NCBI RefSeq assembly: GCF_003008425.1
Contig: NZ_PXOQ01000009.1
Location: 379,501 to 443,500, forward strand
Direction: 5' to 3'
DNA from: Aurantibacter aestuarii
Lineage (GTDB): Bacteria > Bacteroidota > Bacteroidia > Flavobacteriales > Flavobacteriaceae
Length of the DNA: 64,000 nucleotides
This document shows, one piece after another, positions 11,492 through 19,070 of the stretch. The position numbers were made by a program, and so were the translations under genes. Below the pieces are notes generated by a model. The model had not been told where the DNA came from and searched no databases. It saw nothing but the letters and a program-made list of their open reading frames with translations. Each line of letters starts with the position of its first letter. Position 1 is the stretch's first letter.

Positions 11492-11501
11492 ATAGTTAAT
11501 T

Positions 11502-13052
11502 TTATTTCTTGTCTTCTACTTCTTCTATTTCTGGTCGTTCAGGTTCTTTAAATAAATCTAAATATGCTAGAGCAATACCTTCAATTACATGAGATGCAAT
11601 TAAACTTTGGTAACCAGTTTCTTCGACTTTTAAGTCGGCAGACTTGCCATGTAGATACACACCAAATAAAGAGGCTTGGACTGCATCAAATCCCTGCGCT
11701 ATTAAACCAGTAATTACACCTGTTAAAACATCTCCGGAACCTGCAGTTGCCAGTCCAGGATTACCCGTTGTGTTTACATAAAGCTTATCGTTAAAAACCG
11801 TTATGGTATGTGCGCCTTTAATAATTAAAATAACTTTATAAAGCTTGGCAAAGTTTTTTGCTTTTTTCAATTTATCGAAATCATCAGTCCATTTACCAAT
11901 TAATCGTTCCAATTCTTTAGGATGTGGTGTCAAAACCGACAATTCAGGTAAAAGCTTTAATAAAGAATCGTCCCCTGCTAAAATATTCAGTGCATCCGCA
12001 TCTACCACTAAGGGCGATTTATTAGTCGCTAAAAAAGATTTTAACGCTGCTTTTGTATTTTCATGCGTTCCCATGCCCGGACCTAAGCCAACAACGGTAG
12101 GTGTAAAATCTAATTGTACGTCGGTAATTTGAATTTCAGAGTGATCGGTAACAACCATAGCTTCTGGAAAAGACGTTTGCAAAGGAATATATCCACATTG
12201 TGGCACATAGCAACTTACTTTACCTGCTCCAGCAGACAAGGCAGCTTTACTAGCTAAAGTAACTGCTCCTATTTTACCATAGCTACCACCTAATATTAAA
12301 GCATGACCAAAATTACCTTTATGAGAAAATTTCCCTCTGGGTTGATACATTGGTAAAACTTCATTTTTTCCAATAAGTTCTACTTGGGTTTCTGTAGATT
12401 TTATATAAGCTTCATCTATACCTATATTTATTGCTTCCCACTGTACAGTATATTTTTCAGTATCTGGTAAGAAAAAAACCAATTTCGGTGTTTGAAAACT
12501 TAAGGTGTAACCTGCATTTACCACAGATTCTGGATTTTCTGGAACCTTATCGGTATCTAGTCCCGAAGGAATGTCTACAGAAAAAACAAACGCTTTACTA
12601 GCTCTAAAATGATTAAATATATCAATAACCCATGCATCTACTTCCCTGTTTAATCCAATCCCAAACACAGCATCTATAATAATATCGTTAGGATGAATTT
12701 CTGGTAAATGATCCGAATTATCCAACATAGTTGGCCATTCCTTAGTGGTATTTTTTAAAGCTTCATAATTAATTAAAAAATCTTTACTTCGGGTTTTGCT
12801 GTAATTAATAATATAGGTTTTTACATTATATCCGTGCTCTACCAAATGTCTTGCCACTACAAGTCCATCTCCACCATTATTTCCTATACCACAAAAGATA
12901 TGAATAGGTACCTGTGCACCTTGCATACGTATATGTAACCAATTGAAAATTTGTATTCCTACACGTTCCATAAGCTCTGTGGAAGTTATGTTTTGTGCTT
13001 TCACAGTAAAGGCATCACCTTGATATATTTGTTCTTTTGAAAATAATTTCAT
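11502..13052 (-). CDS. nnr: Bifunctional NAD(P)H-hydrate epimerase / ADP-dependent dehydratase
   Basis: Repairs damaged NADHX and NADPHX. The protein has 516 aa with the usual two-domain fusion. The N-terminal epimerase domain (about 1-215) shows the GIGNNGGDGLVVARHL phosphate-binding loop. The C-terminal dehydratase domain (about 230-500) is ribokinase-like, with GLGPGMG, the DADALN motif, the LTPHPKE motif and AGSGDVLTGVI. The gene stands alone on its strand, facing the TlpA-like gene. The call is secure because both domains are complete and in the standard order. Confidence 0.95.
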   Translation of the reverse strand: MKLFSKEQIYQGDAFTVKAQNITSTELMERVGIQIFNWLHIRMQGAQVPIHIFCGIGNNGGDGLVVARHLVEHGYNVKTYIINYSKTRSKDFLINYEALKNTTKEWPTMLDNSDHLPEIHPNDIIIDAVFGIGLNREVDAWVIDIFNHFRASKAFVFSVDIPSGLDTDKVPENPESVVNAGYTLSFQTPKLVFFLPDTEKYTVQWEAINIGIDEAYIKSTETQVELIGKNEVLPMYQPRGKFSHKGNFGHALILGGSYGKIGAVTLASKAALSAGAGKVSCYVPQCGYIPLQTSFPEAMVVTDHSEIQITDVQLDFTPTVVGLGPGMGTHENTKAALKSFLATNKSPLVVDADALNILAGDDSLLKLLPELSVLTPHPKELERLIGKWTDDFDKLKKAKNFAKLYKVILIIKGAHTITVFNDKLYVNTTGNPGLATAGSGDVLTGVITGLIAQGFDAVQASLFGVYLHGKSADLKVEETGYQSLIASHVIEGIALAYLDLFKEPERPEIEEVEDKK

Positions 13053-13103
13053 GCTATTGTTTTATATAAACGAAGATAAGATTTTAAAATACACTTTAAA
13101 AGA

Positions 13104-13136
13104 AAAGCCTTAAAAGGAAATTCCTCTTAAGGCTTT
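13104..13136 (-). terminator. Terminator for the DUF2911 gene
   Basis: A 10-bp stem (13104-13113 with 13127-13136) with extra GG/CC pairing inside. It lies 25 bases past the 3' end of the - strand gene at 13161. Confidence 0.75.
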
Positions 13137-13160
13137 AAAAAAATTGTTTTAAAAAATGAT

Positions 13161-14012
13161 TTACATTTTAGCGCCCCATTCTTTTAAAGAATCTTTATTC
13201 ATTTTTACATAATCTGCATTTCCAGCTTTTTCTGCACCTTCTAAAGACGCTTTTGCTGCAGTAATTGCTCCTTTTTTATCGCCTGCTTTAGCTTTAATTA
13301 GAGATTGCTGACGTAACCACCAAAATTTAGGCTTGTCTTTAGTCATTTCAACAGCTTTATCCATCCAAACGTTAGCCTGCTTAATGTCTTTATCTGCTTC
13401 TAAGTAATAACGTGCTGCAGCATAATAGTCGTCTGCACTTGGTCCACTCATAGCTTTAGTAATTGCTGCTGTTACGGCTTTATCTGTAGGAACTTCAATT
13501 TTAACCGCTACATAGGCTTTTTCCCACATTAACCCTAACATAGCAGAGTCGTTAGTCAAATCATCAAAAGACATAGTAAACGTTTCAATGTCCATTGGTA
13601 ATTCATATACTTCAGCATTTACTGTAGCAGCTACTTTTGAGTCATCCCATTTTTGTGGCGTTCCCCAATTATTTGTATCTGAGTAAAAAATAACTTCCCA
13701 ATTGTCTTTTCCTGGTTTTGTAAAAATAGCATAAGATCCTGCTTTTAATTCTTTTCCTCCTATCATAACAGGTGTAGAAAAAGTAACCATAGTATTATTA
13801 TTAGCTCCTGTTCTCCATAGTTGGTTAAAAGGTACCAAATCTCCAAAAATAGTTCTACCTCTCATAGAAGGTCTTGAATATTCTACAGAAACATCTGTTA
13901 ATCCAACCTTTTGCTCCATTTTTTGAAATGGACTTGGTTGAGGTGTTTCTATTTGCGCATTTAAAGCTAAGCTTGTACATGCCAAAAATGCTAGCATAAA
14001 TAATTTTTTCAT
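13161..14012 (-). CDS. Secreted DUF2911 protein with C-terminal TPR-like region
   Basis: A 283-aa protein with a signal peptide (MKKLFMLAFLACTSLALNAQ), so exported. Residues about 25-175 match the DUF2911 pattern: SVEYSRPSMRGRTIFGDLVP, then WRTGANNNT and KAGSYAIFTKPGKDNWEVIF. The remaining ~100 residues are alpha-helical and TPR-like, with repeated Ala/Leu/Lys helices. The function of DUF2911 is unknown; in Bacteroidota these are abundant periplasmic proteins. The gene has its own terminator and is divergent from the ars operon. Confidence 0.9.
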   Translation of the reverse strand: MKKLFMLAFLACTSLALNAQIETPQPSPFQKMEQKVGLTDVSVEYSRPSMRGRTIFGDLVPFNQLWRTGANNNTMVTFSTPVMIGGKELKAGSYAIFTKPGKDNWEVIFYSDTNNWGTPQKWDDSKVAATVNAEVYELPMDIETFTMSFDDLTNDSAMLGLMWEKAYVAVKIEVPTDKAVTAAITKAMSGPSADDYYAAARYYLEADKDIKQANVWMDKAVEMTKDKPKFWWLRQQSLIKAKAGDKKGAITAAKASLEGAEKAGNADYVKMNKDSLKEWGAKM

Positions 14013-14086
14013 AAATATCGATTTTTATTAGTCATGTAAAATTAATGATAAGTACAAGGTTAAATGTTAAGAAAACCTTAAAACAA

Positions 14087-14124
14087 TTTGACCTTTTTAT
14101 TATTTAATCGTAATATTGCAATAT
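14087..14124 (+). promoter_or_regulatory. arsR promoter with overlapping palindromic operator
   Basis: A TTTG element at 14087-14090 is followed after 20 bases by TAATATTG (14111-14118), one base off the Bacteroidota -7 consensus TANNTTTG. A perfect 12-bp palindrome ATATTGCAATAT (14113-14124) overlaps the -7 box and the expected transcription start, 15 bases before the arsR ATG. A repressor bound there would block initiation, as expected for ArsR autoregulation. Binding is inferred. Confidence 0.65.
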
Positions 14125-14138
14125 ATAAATACTACATT

Positions 14139-14468
14139 ATGGGTTTAGCAAAAACTGAATTGTTTACAACAGAACAAAATAAACTAGCATCTTTACTAAA
14201 AGCACTTGCACATCCCGCACGCATTGCAATTTTACAACATATTATACAATCGAACACCTGTATATGCGGAGATTTAGTTACTGAAATTGGTCTTGCACAA
14301 CCTACCATATCACAGCATTTAAAAGAGTTGAAAAATTCAGGCTTAATTAAAGGTACTATAGAAGGAACTAGCGTATGTTATTGTATAGATGAACAAAACT
14401 GGAATATAGCCCGAGAACTTATAAATAGCTTTTTTAACCAAAATTCTAATTCAGCAGATTGCTGTTAA
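14139..14468 (+). CDS. arsR: ArsR/SmtB-family metalloregulator (As(III)-type)
   Basis: A 109-aa winged-helix repressor. I start at the ATG at 14139 (MGLAKTELFTTEQ), not the upstream in-frame ATG at 14088, because the promoter and operator lie between them and the family begins here. Cys41 and Cys43 in TCICGDL match the ELCVCDL-type site in the DNA-recognition helix region that binds arsenite or antimonite and releases DNA. The recognition helix follows in QPTISQHLKELKNSG. The C-terminus ends Asp-Cys-Cys, adding a possible third thiol. It is the first gene of a four-gene operon and likely represses it. Confidence 0.92.
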   Translation: MGLAKTELFTTEQNKLASLLKALAHPARIAILQHIIQSNTCICGDLVTEIGLAQPTISQHLKELKNSGLIKGTIEGTSVCYCIDEQNWNIARELINSFFNQNSNSADCC

Positions 14469-14478
14469 ATTATAAATT

Positions 14479-14946
14479 ATGACACTTACAGAAATTAAAC
14501 AGTATTTAAAAGAACAAGAATCAATTTCATTCACATTGCCTAATGGCGAAAAAGTACCAGCTCATTTTCACGTTACCGAAATTGGAAAATCCTCTAAATC
14601 TTTTATTGATTGTGGCGGAACTTTAAGACAAGAAAAAAAGGTTACATTTCAATTATGGAATGCGAACGATTATGACCACAGACTTCATCCAGAAAAACTT
14701 ATTAAAATTATTGAAATGGCAGAAGACACTTTTAATTTAGACGATTTAGATATAGAAGTAGAATTTCAAGGCGAACAGACCATTGAAAAATTTGGCCTAG
14801 AATTTAAAACTAATTCCTTTTACTTAACTACTAAGTTAACCGACTGTTTAGCTCAAGATGCTTGTGGCATCCCACAAACTAAAGAAAAAAAGCAACTATC
14901 TACCTTACAAAACCAATCTTGCGATCCAAATTCTGGATGTTGCTAA
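14479..14946 (+). CDS. DUF6428 family protein of ars operons
   Basis: A 155-aa protein of unknown function that I recognise as the DUF6428 type found beside arsR in Bacteroidota. No signal peptide, so cytoplasmic. It contains HFHVTEIGK, IDCGGTLR and WNANDYDHRLHPEKL, conserved-looking polar motifs without a known catalytic pattern. The C-terminus is Cys-rich (Cys-Asp-Pro-Asn-Ser-Gly-Cys-Cys at the very end), and two more Cys lie nearby in TDCLAQDACG. This suggests, but does not prove, As(III) or metal binding. It lies 10 bases after arsR and 12 bases before the phosphatase gene. Confidence 0.8.
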   Translation: MTLTEIKQYLKEQESISFTLPNGEKVPAHFHVTEIGKSSKSFIDCGGTLRQEKKVTFQLWNANDYDHRLHPEKLIKIIEMAEDTFNLDDLDIEVEFQGEQTIEKFGLEFKTNSFYLTTKLTDCLAQDACGIPQTKEKKQLSTLQNQSCDPNSGCC

Positions 14947-14958
14947 ATTTATATAGTT

Positions 14959-15570
14959 ATGATTTACGAGACCATTAACCAAACGATATCTTCTTTAGAT
15001 ATTTCAACTATTTCTGAAGAAAGAAAAAGTCTTTTACTTAATCTAACTGAATTTATTCAGCAAAGAAAAAATAATGACGAAGCCATAACTATAAATTTTA
15101 TATGTACGCATAACTCCAGACGAAGTCATTTGTCACAAATTTGGGCACAGACTCTAGCTGCATTTTATAAAGTAAATAATATTACTTGTTATTCTGGTGG
15201 TACAGAAGCTACAGCTTTATTTCCTAAAGTAGCAGAGACCTTAGAAAATCAAGGATTTAAAATTCAAAATTTAAGCCAAACACAAAATCCTATATATAGC
15301 ATAAAATTTGGAAAGAATAGCTTACCAATAATTGGATTTTCTAAAACCTTTGACGATGCTTTTAATCCTGAAAACGGATTTGCGGCTATAATGACCTGCT
15401 CTTCTGCAGATGTTGGATGTCCTTTTATTGCTGGTGCTTCAAAGCGAATTCCTTTAACCTTTGACGATCCAAAATTGTTTGATCATACGCCTCAACAAGA
15501 TGAAAAATACTTAGAGCGCAGTATTCAAATTGCTACAGAATTAAAATACGTGTTTTCTGAAATTAAATAA
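14959..15570 (+). CDS. Low-molecular-weight phosphatase-fold arsenate reductase-like protein
   Basis: A 203-aa protein with the LMW protein-tyrosine-phosphatase P-loop CX5R, here Cys49 to Arg55 in ICTHNSRRSH. This is the fold used by thioredoxin-coupled ArsC to reduce arsenate to arsenite. Further Cys occur in MTCSSADVGCPF (about residue 147-158), a plausible redox relay. An Asp-Pro general-acid loop is seen as FDDPKLFDHTP. NCBI commonly names such proteins protein-tyrosine-phosphatase. The position between DUF6428 and an aquaporin under arsR supports arsenate reduction; this is not proven from sequence. Confidence 0.82.
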   Translation: MIYETINQTISSLDISTISEERKSLLLNLTEFIQQRKNNDEAITINFICTHNSRRSHLSQIWAQTLAAFYKVNNITCYSGGTEATALFPKVAETLENQGFKIQNLSQTQNPIYSIKFGKNSLPIIGFSKTFDDAFNPENGFAAIMTCSSADVGCPFIAGASKRIPLTFDDPKLFDHTPQQDEKYLERSIQIATELKYVFSEIK

Positions 15571-15576
15571 ATTATA

Positions 15577-16251
15577 ATGAAAAAAAAGCTTGTAGCAGAA
15601 ACTTTAGGAACGTTTGCCATGATATTTTGTGGCTGTGGTGCAATGACCATTAATGAAATTACAAATGGTAGTATTGGTCATATAGGCGTTGCTATAGTGT
15701 GGGGTTTAATTGTAATGTCTATGATTTATGCTTTTGGAGAAACATCTGGAGCACATTTTAACCCAGCAGTAACTATTGGATTTGCAGCAGCAAAAAAATT
15801 TAGCTGGCAAAAGGTCCCGTTTTATGTAATTGCTCAAGCTATTGGTGCTATAAGCGCTATTTTTATTCTATGGTTTTTATTTCCCGAGAGTGAGTTTTTA
15901 GGAGAAACTACACCTCGGGAAAATTTTCCTGCTTATAAAGCTGCGGTTTTAGAATTTTTGCTAACATTTTTTTTAATGCTTACTATTATTAATGTTTCTA
16001 CAGGAAGTAAAGAAACTGGTACTATGGCAGCCATAGCTGTTGGTGGTATTATTTTGCTGGAAGCCATGTTTGCTGGTCCTATAACTAAAGCGTCTATGAA
16101 CCCTATTCGTTCTATTGCTCCTGCTCTATTTACTGGAAATTTTCAATTTTTATGGCTTTATATTTTAGCTCCAGTTCTAGGAGCTGTAACTGCTGTTATA
16201 AGTTGTAAATGGGTTAAAGATGATGCGTGTTGTACATCAAATAATTGCTAA
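15577..16251 (+). CDS. MIP-family aquaporin/glyceroporin, likely arsenite channel
   Basis: A 224-aa membrane channel with six predicted transmembrane helices. The first half-helix motif is HFNPAVTIG (canonical NPA). The second is SMNPIRSIAP, where Ala is replaced by Ile but the selectivity Arg after it is kept. The C-terminus has vicinal cysteines (Ala-Cys-Cys-Thr-Ser-Asn-Asn-Cys). In Sinorhizobium meliloti, AqpS in an ars operon lets As(III) made by ArsC flow out; the same logic fits here because no ArsB or Acr3 pump is present. Last gene of the operon, 6 bases after the phosphatase gene. Confidence 0.88.
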   Translation: MKKKLVAETLGTFAMIFCGCGAMTINEITNGSIGHIGVAIVWGLIVMSMIYAFGETSGAHFNPAVTIGFAAAKKFSWQKVPFYVIAQAIGAISAIFILWFLFPESEFLGETTPRENFPAYKAAVLEFLLTFFLMLTIINVSTGSKETGTMAAIAVGGIILLEAMFAGPITKASMNPIRSIAPALFTGNFQFLWLYILAPVLGAVTAVISCKWVKDDACCTSNNC

Positions 16252-16320
16252 TCTCACAGTAGTATTAATATTGGAATAAATGGATTAAAGGTCAAGAATA
16301 AGTCGTTTATCAAAATCTTC

Positions 16321-16372
16321 TGTTAATTTTTGTTTAACTTTTATTTATTTTAGTTAAACATTCATATCTTTA
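16321..16372 (+). promoter_or_regulatory. Shared operator copy A and promoter of the tetR gene
   Basis: Contains TGTTAA (16321), TGTTTAAC (16331-16338), a 14-base spacer, then the exact inverted half-site GTTAAACA (16353-16360). A -7-like TATCTTTA follows at 16365-16372. The block of 19 bases from 16321 is identical to 25037-25055, and the inverted half-site recurs there at the same distance. This looks like a binding site for one regulator at two promoters of the photolyase island. Confidence 0.7.
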
Positions 16373-16392
16373 AGCTGTTAAATACACTACAA

Positions 16393-17049
16393 ATGGCTAA
16401 AAAGAAAAATATTACTTCTCAAGACATCATTTCATTTTATATGGATTATGTTCTAGAGCACAACGAACAACCTAAAACAGTTTATGCTTTTGCAAAACAC
16501 AACAATTTTGAGGAATCTAAATTTTACGAGTTTTATGGTTCTTTTGATGCTGTAGAAAAAAATATTTTTAAAGCATTTTTTGATCATACCATTATTGTTT
16601 TAGAAAAAAACGAAGATTATCAAAATTTTGAACCTCGAAACAAATTACTGAGTTTTTACTTTACATTTTTCGAAAATCTAACTGCTAATCGTAGTTATGT
16701 TCTACATGCACTTCATCAACACAAAAACAGTATGAAGTCATTACGTGTGTTAGCCGATTTAAAATCAAGTTTCACACATTATATTGAACATTTAGGCATA
16801 GAATTATTAGATGTCAAACAAGATCAGTTAGAAAAAATTCAAAACAGAGGTCTTAAAGAAACTGCTTGGTTGCAATTACTTCTAACCATAAAATTCTGGA
16901 TGGACGACACGTCTCCTTCTTTTGAAAAAACCGATATTTTTATTGAAAAATCTGTTAACACTAGTTTTGACGTGTTAAATATCGCTCCTCTTAAAAGCTT
17001 GATTGACTTTGGAAAATTTATTTTCAAAGAAAAATCTAAGATGAGATAG
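16393..17049 (+). CDS. TetR/AcrR-family transcriptional regulator
   Basis: A 218-aa one-component regulator. The N-terminal ~60 residues form the TetR DNA-binding domain, with TVYAFAKHNNFEESKFYEFY resembling the helix-turn-helix (turn at NNFEESKFY). The remaining ~155 residues are an all-helical ligand/dimer domain without a recognisable ligand motif. It is the first gene of the photoprotection island and follows the dyad operator of copy A, so autoregulation is plausible. It could instead be only a target of another regulator that binds this site. The following UbiB-like gene starts 87 bases downstream. Confidence 0.85.
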   Translation: MAKKKNITSQDIISFYMDYVLEHNEQPKTVYAFAKHNNFEESKFYEFYGSFDAVEKNIFKAFFDHTIIVLEKNEDYQNFEPRNKLLSFYFTFFENLTANRSYVLHALHQHKNSMKSLRVLADLKSSFTHYIEHLGIELLDVKQDQLEKIQNRGLKETAWLQLLLTIKFWMDDTSPSFEKTDIFIEKSVNTSFDVLNIAPLKSLIDFGKFIFKEKSKMR

Positions 17050-17073
17050 GTTTAGTGTAATTATGGTAATGTT

Positions 17074-17122
17074 TTGGTTAGTATATACCATTAGCTAAAC
17101 CTTAGTCTCATCTTTATATTTC
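17074..17122 (+). promoter_or_regulatory. Possible promoter of the UbiB-like gene with an imperfect dyad
   Basis: TTGGTTAG (17074-17081) and GCTAAACC (17094-17101) form an imperfect inverted repeat, with a GTATATAC palindrome at 17081-17088. A TATATTTC -7-like box lies at 17115-17122, 14 bases before the ATG. It could be a degenerate third copy of the island operator; the match is weak. Confidence 0.35.
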
Positions 17123-17136
17123 CAATACATACAGTT

Positions 17137-18447
17137 ATGAAAACAATAGATAAAATTCCTACTTCAAAAATACAGCGTGCCTCAAAATTAGTATCTACAG
17201 GCGCCAAAGTTGGAGTTAATTACTTAAAATATTACGGTGATAAAATCACCAAAACAGAACTTGAAGCAAAGGATCGCTTAAATAAAAATAATGCTGAAGA
17301 CATTTATGATGGTTTAAAGACTCTTAAAGGCAGTGCATTAAAAGTTGCACAAATGCTAAGTATGGAGAAAAGTATTTTACCACAAGCTTATGTAGAGAAA
17401 TTTTCTTTGGCACAATTTTCTGTCCCACCACTATCCGCACCTTTAGTAAGTAAAACTTTTAAAACCTATTTTGGTAAAACACCAAACGATATTTTTGATT
17501 CATTTAACCTTAATTCGGTCAATGCAGCAAGTATTGGTCAAGTTCATTTAGCCGAAAAAGATGGAAAAAAATTAGCAGTTAAAATTCAATATCCTGGTGT
17601 GGCAGATAGTATTTCTTCAGACCTGGCAATGGTTAAGCCTATTGCTATAAAAATGTTCAACATTAAAGGAAAAGATAGCGACAAATATTTTAAAGAAGTT
17701 GAAGATAAACTTATTGAAGAAACAAATTATATCCTTGAAGTCAAACAATCTAAAGAGATTGTAGCTGCTTGTAAACATATCCCGCATCTTAAATTTCCTG
17801 AATATTACGAAGATTTGTCTTCCGAACGTATTATTACAATGGATTGGATGGAAGGCGAACATCTTTCGGAATTTACTGCGTATAATACAAATCAGGATAA
17901 TGCCAATAAACTTGGACAAGCATTATGGGATTTTTATATGTACCAGATGCATGTTTTAAAAAAGGTACATGCCGATCCGCATCCTGGAAATTTTTTAGTC
18001 TCTAAGCAAGATGAATTAATTGCTTTAGATTTTGGGTGTATGAAAGAAATTCCTCAAGATTTCTACACGCCGTATTTTGATTTAGCAGTTAAACAAAATA
18101 TTGAAAACCTAGAATTCTTCAATGAAAAAATGTACCAGTTAGAGATTTTAAAACAGGAAGACACCGAAGAAGAAACTGCTTTTTTCACAGCTTTGTTTCA
18201 CGAGATGTTAAGCTTATTTACGCAACCATTTCATAATGACACATTCGATTTTTCCAATCCGGAGTTTTTTGATGCTATTACAGAATTAGGCCAACGTTAT
18301 AGTAAAAGTACAGAACTTAGAAAAATGAATGGAAATAGAGGTTCAAAACATTTCATTTACATAAATAGAACCTTTTTTGGACTCTATAATTTAATGTTCG
18401 ACCTAAAAGCGCAGGATATTAAAATAAATAATTTTAAAAATTTATAA
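17137..18447 (+). CDS. ABC1/UbiB (AarF) atypical kinase-like protein
   Basis: A 436-aa member of the ABC1/ADCK/UbiB kinase-like family, ATPases linked to isoprenoid quinone and lipid metabolism. The KxGQ-type N-terminal element appears as LKGSALKVAQMLS. The Ala-rich nucleotide loop is AASIGQVHLA, the lysine is in LAVKIQYPG, the catalytic loop is VHADPHPGNFLV, and the metal-binding DFG is in ALDFGCMKE. No clear membrane anchor. It overlaps the start of the flavin reductase by one base (TAATG), indicating translational coupling. ABC1 kinases in plastids and cyanobacteria affect photoprotection, which fits this neighbourhood; the substrate is unknown. Confidence 0.9.
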   Translation: MKTIDKIPTSKIQRASKLVSTGAKVGVNYLKYYGDKITKTELEAKDRLNKNNAEDIYDGLKTLKGSALKVAQMLSMEKSILPQAYVEKFSLAQFSVPPLSAPLVSKTFKTYFGKTPNDIFDSFNLNSVNAASIGQVHLAEKDGKKLAVKIQYPGVADSISSDLAMVKPIAIKMFNIKGKDSDKYFKEVEDKLIEETNYILEVKQSKEIVAACKHIPHLKFPEYYEDLSSERIITMDWMEGEHLSEFTAYNTNQDNANKLGQALWDFYMYQMHVLKKVHADPHPGNFLVSKQDELIALDFGCMKEIPQDFYTPYFDLAVKQNIENLEFFNEKMYQLEILKQEDTEEETAFFTALFHEMLSLFTQPFHNDTFDFSNPEFFDAITELGQRYSKSTELRKMNGNRGSKHFIYINRTFFGLYNLMFDLKAQDIKINNFKNL

Positions 18448-19064
18448 TGAAACAATTTAGCCTTAAAGATATCGATGCTTTAGAGAAACTATATCGTATA
18501 AATTTAATAAACAGTTGCTCTGGTTTTAAAAGCGCCAATCTTATTGGTAGTATATCTAAAAAAGGGGAAGAAAATGTTGCTGTGTTTAGTTCTGTTACAC
18601 ATATTGGTAGTCATCCGCCTTTATTAGGATTTTTTTGCAGACCAACCACAGTTACAAGACATACTTATGAAAATATTAAGAAAACTGGTGTATTTACTTT
18701 AAATCATATTCATACATCCATTATAGAAGCTGCGCATCACACCTCGGCAAAATATGATAGAGAAATTTCTGAGTTCGATATGACAAGCTTAACATCAGAA
18801 TATAAAGAAAATTGTATTGCTCCATTTGTTAAAGATTGTCCAGTTCAAATAGAAATGGAATTTAAGGAAGAATATCCTATAAAAGCTAATGACACGATAT
18901 TGGTTATTGCAGAAATTAAACAACTTTATATCAACGAAGCACTTTTAGAGGAAGATGGTTTTATTAATTTATCTAAAGGTAATGTAGTCGCTATAAATGG
19001 ACTTGATGCCTACAACACAACTGTATTAAAACAAAGATTAGAATACCAAAGACCCAAAAAATAA
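18447..19064 (+). CDS. Flavin reductase family protein (FMN-binding split barrel)
   Basis: A 205-aa flavin reductase-like protein that would use NAD(P)H to reduce FMN or FAD. It has the split-barrel signature: AVFSSVTHIGSHPPLLGFFC, RPTTVTRHTYENI and GVFTLNH. It is coupled by a one-base overlap to the UbiB-like gene, and the following SDR starts 6 bases after its stop. In an island with four flavoprotein photolyase/cryptochrome genes it could supply reduced flavin, but that link is inference. The family also contains flavin-dependent oxygenase components. Confidence 0.87.
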   Translation: MKQFSLKDIDALEKLYRINLINSCSGFKSANLIGSISKKGEENVAVFSSVTHIGSHPPLLGFFCRPTTVTRHTYENIKKTGVFTLNHIHTSIIEAAHHTSAKYDREISEFDMTSLTSEYKENCIAPFVKDCPVQIEMEFKEEYPIKANDTILVIAEIKQLYINEALLEEDGFINLSKGNVVAINGLDAYNTTVLKQRLEYQRPKK

Positions 19065-19070
19065 TAAATT

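Noticed and set aside
14088-14138. Upstream in-frame ATG extending arsR by 17 residues
   Set aside because: It lies within the promoter and operator region, and the added residues do not resemble the family.
17617-17919. 100-codon frame on the - strand inside the UbiB-like gene
   Set aside because: Shadow of a coding sequence with intact kinase motifs; composition (Phe, Ile rich) is typical of an antisense frame.
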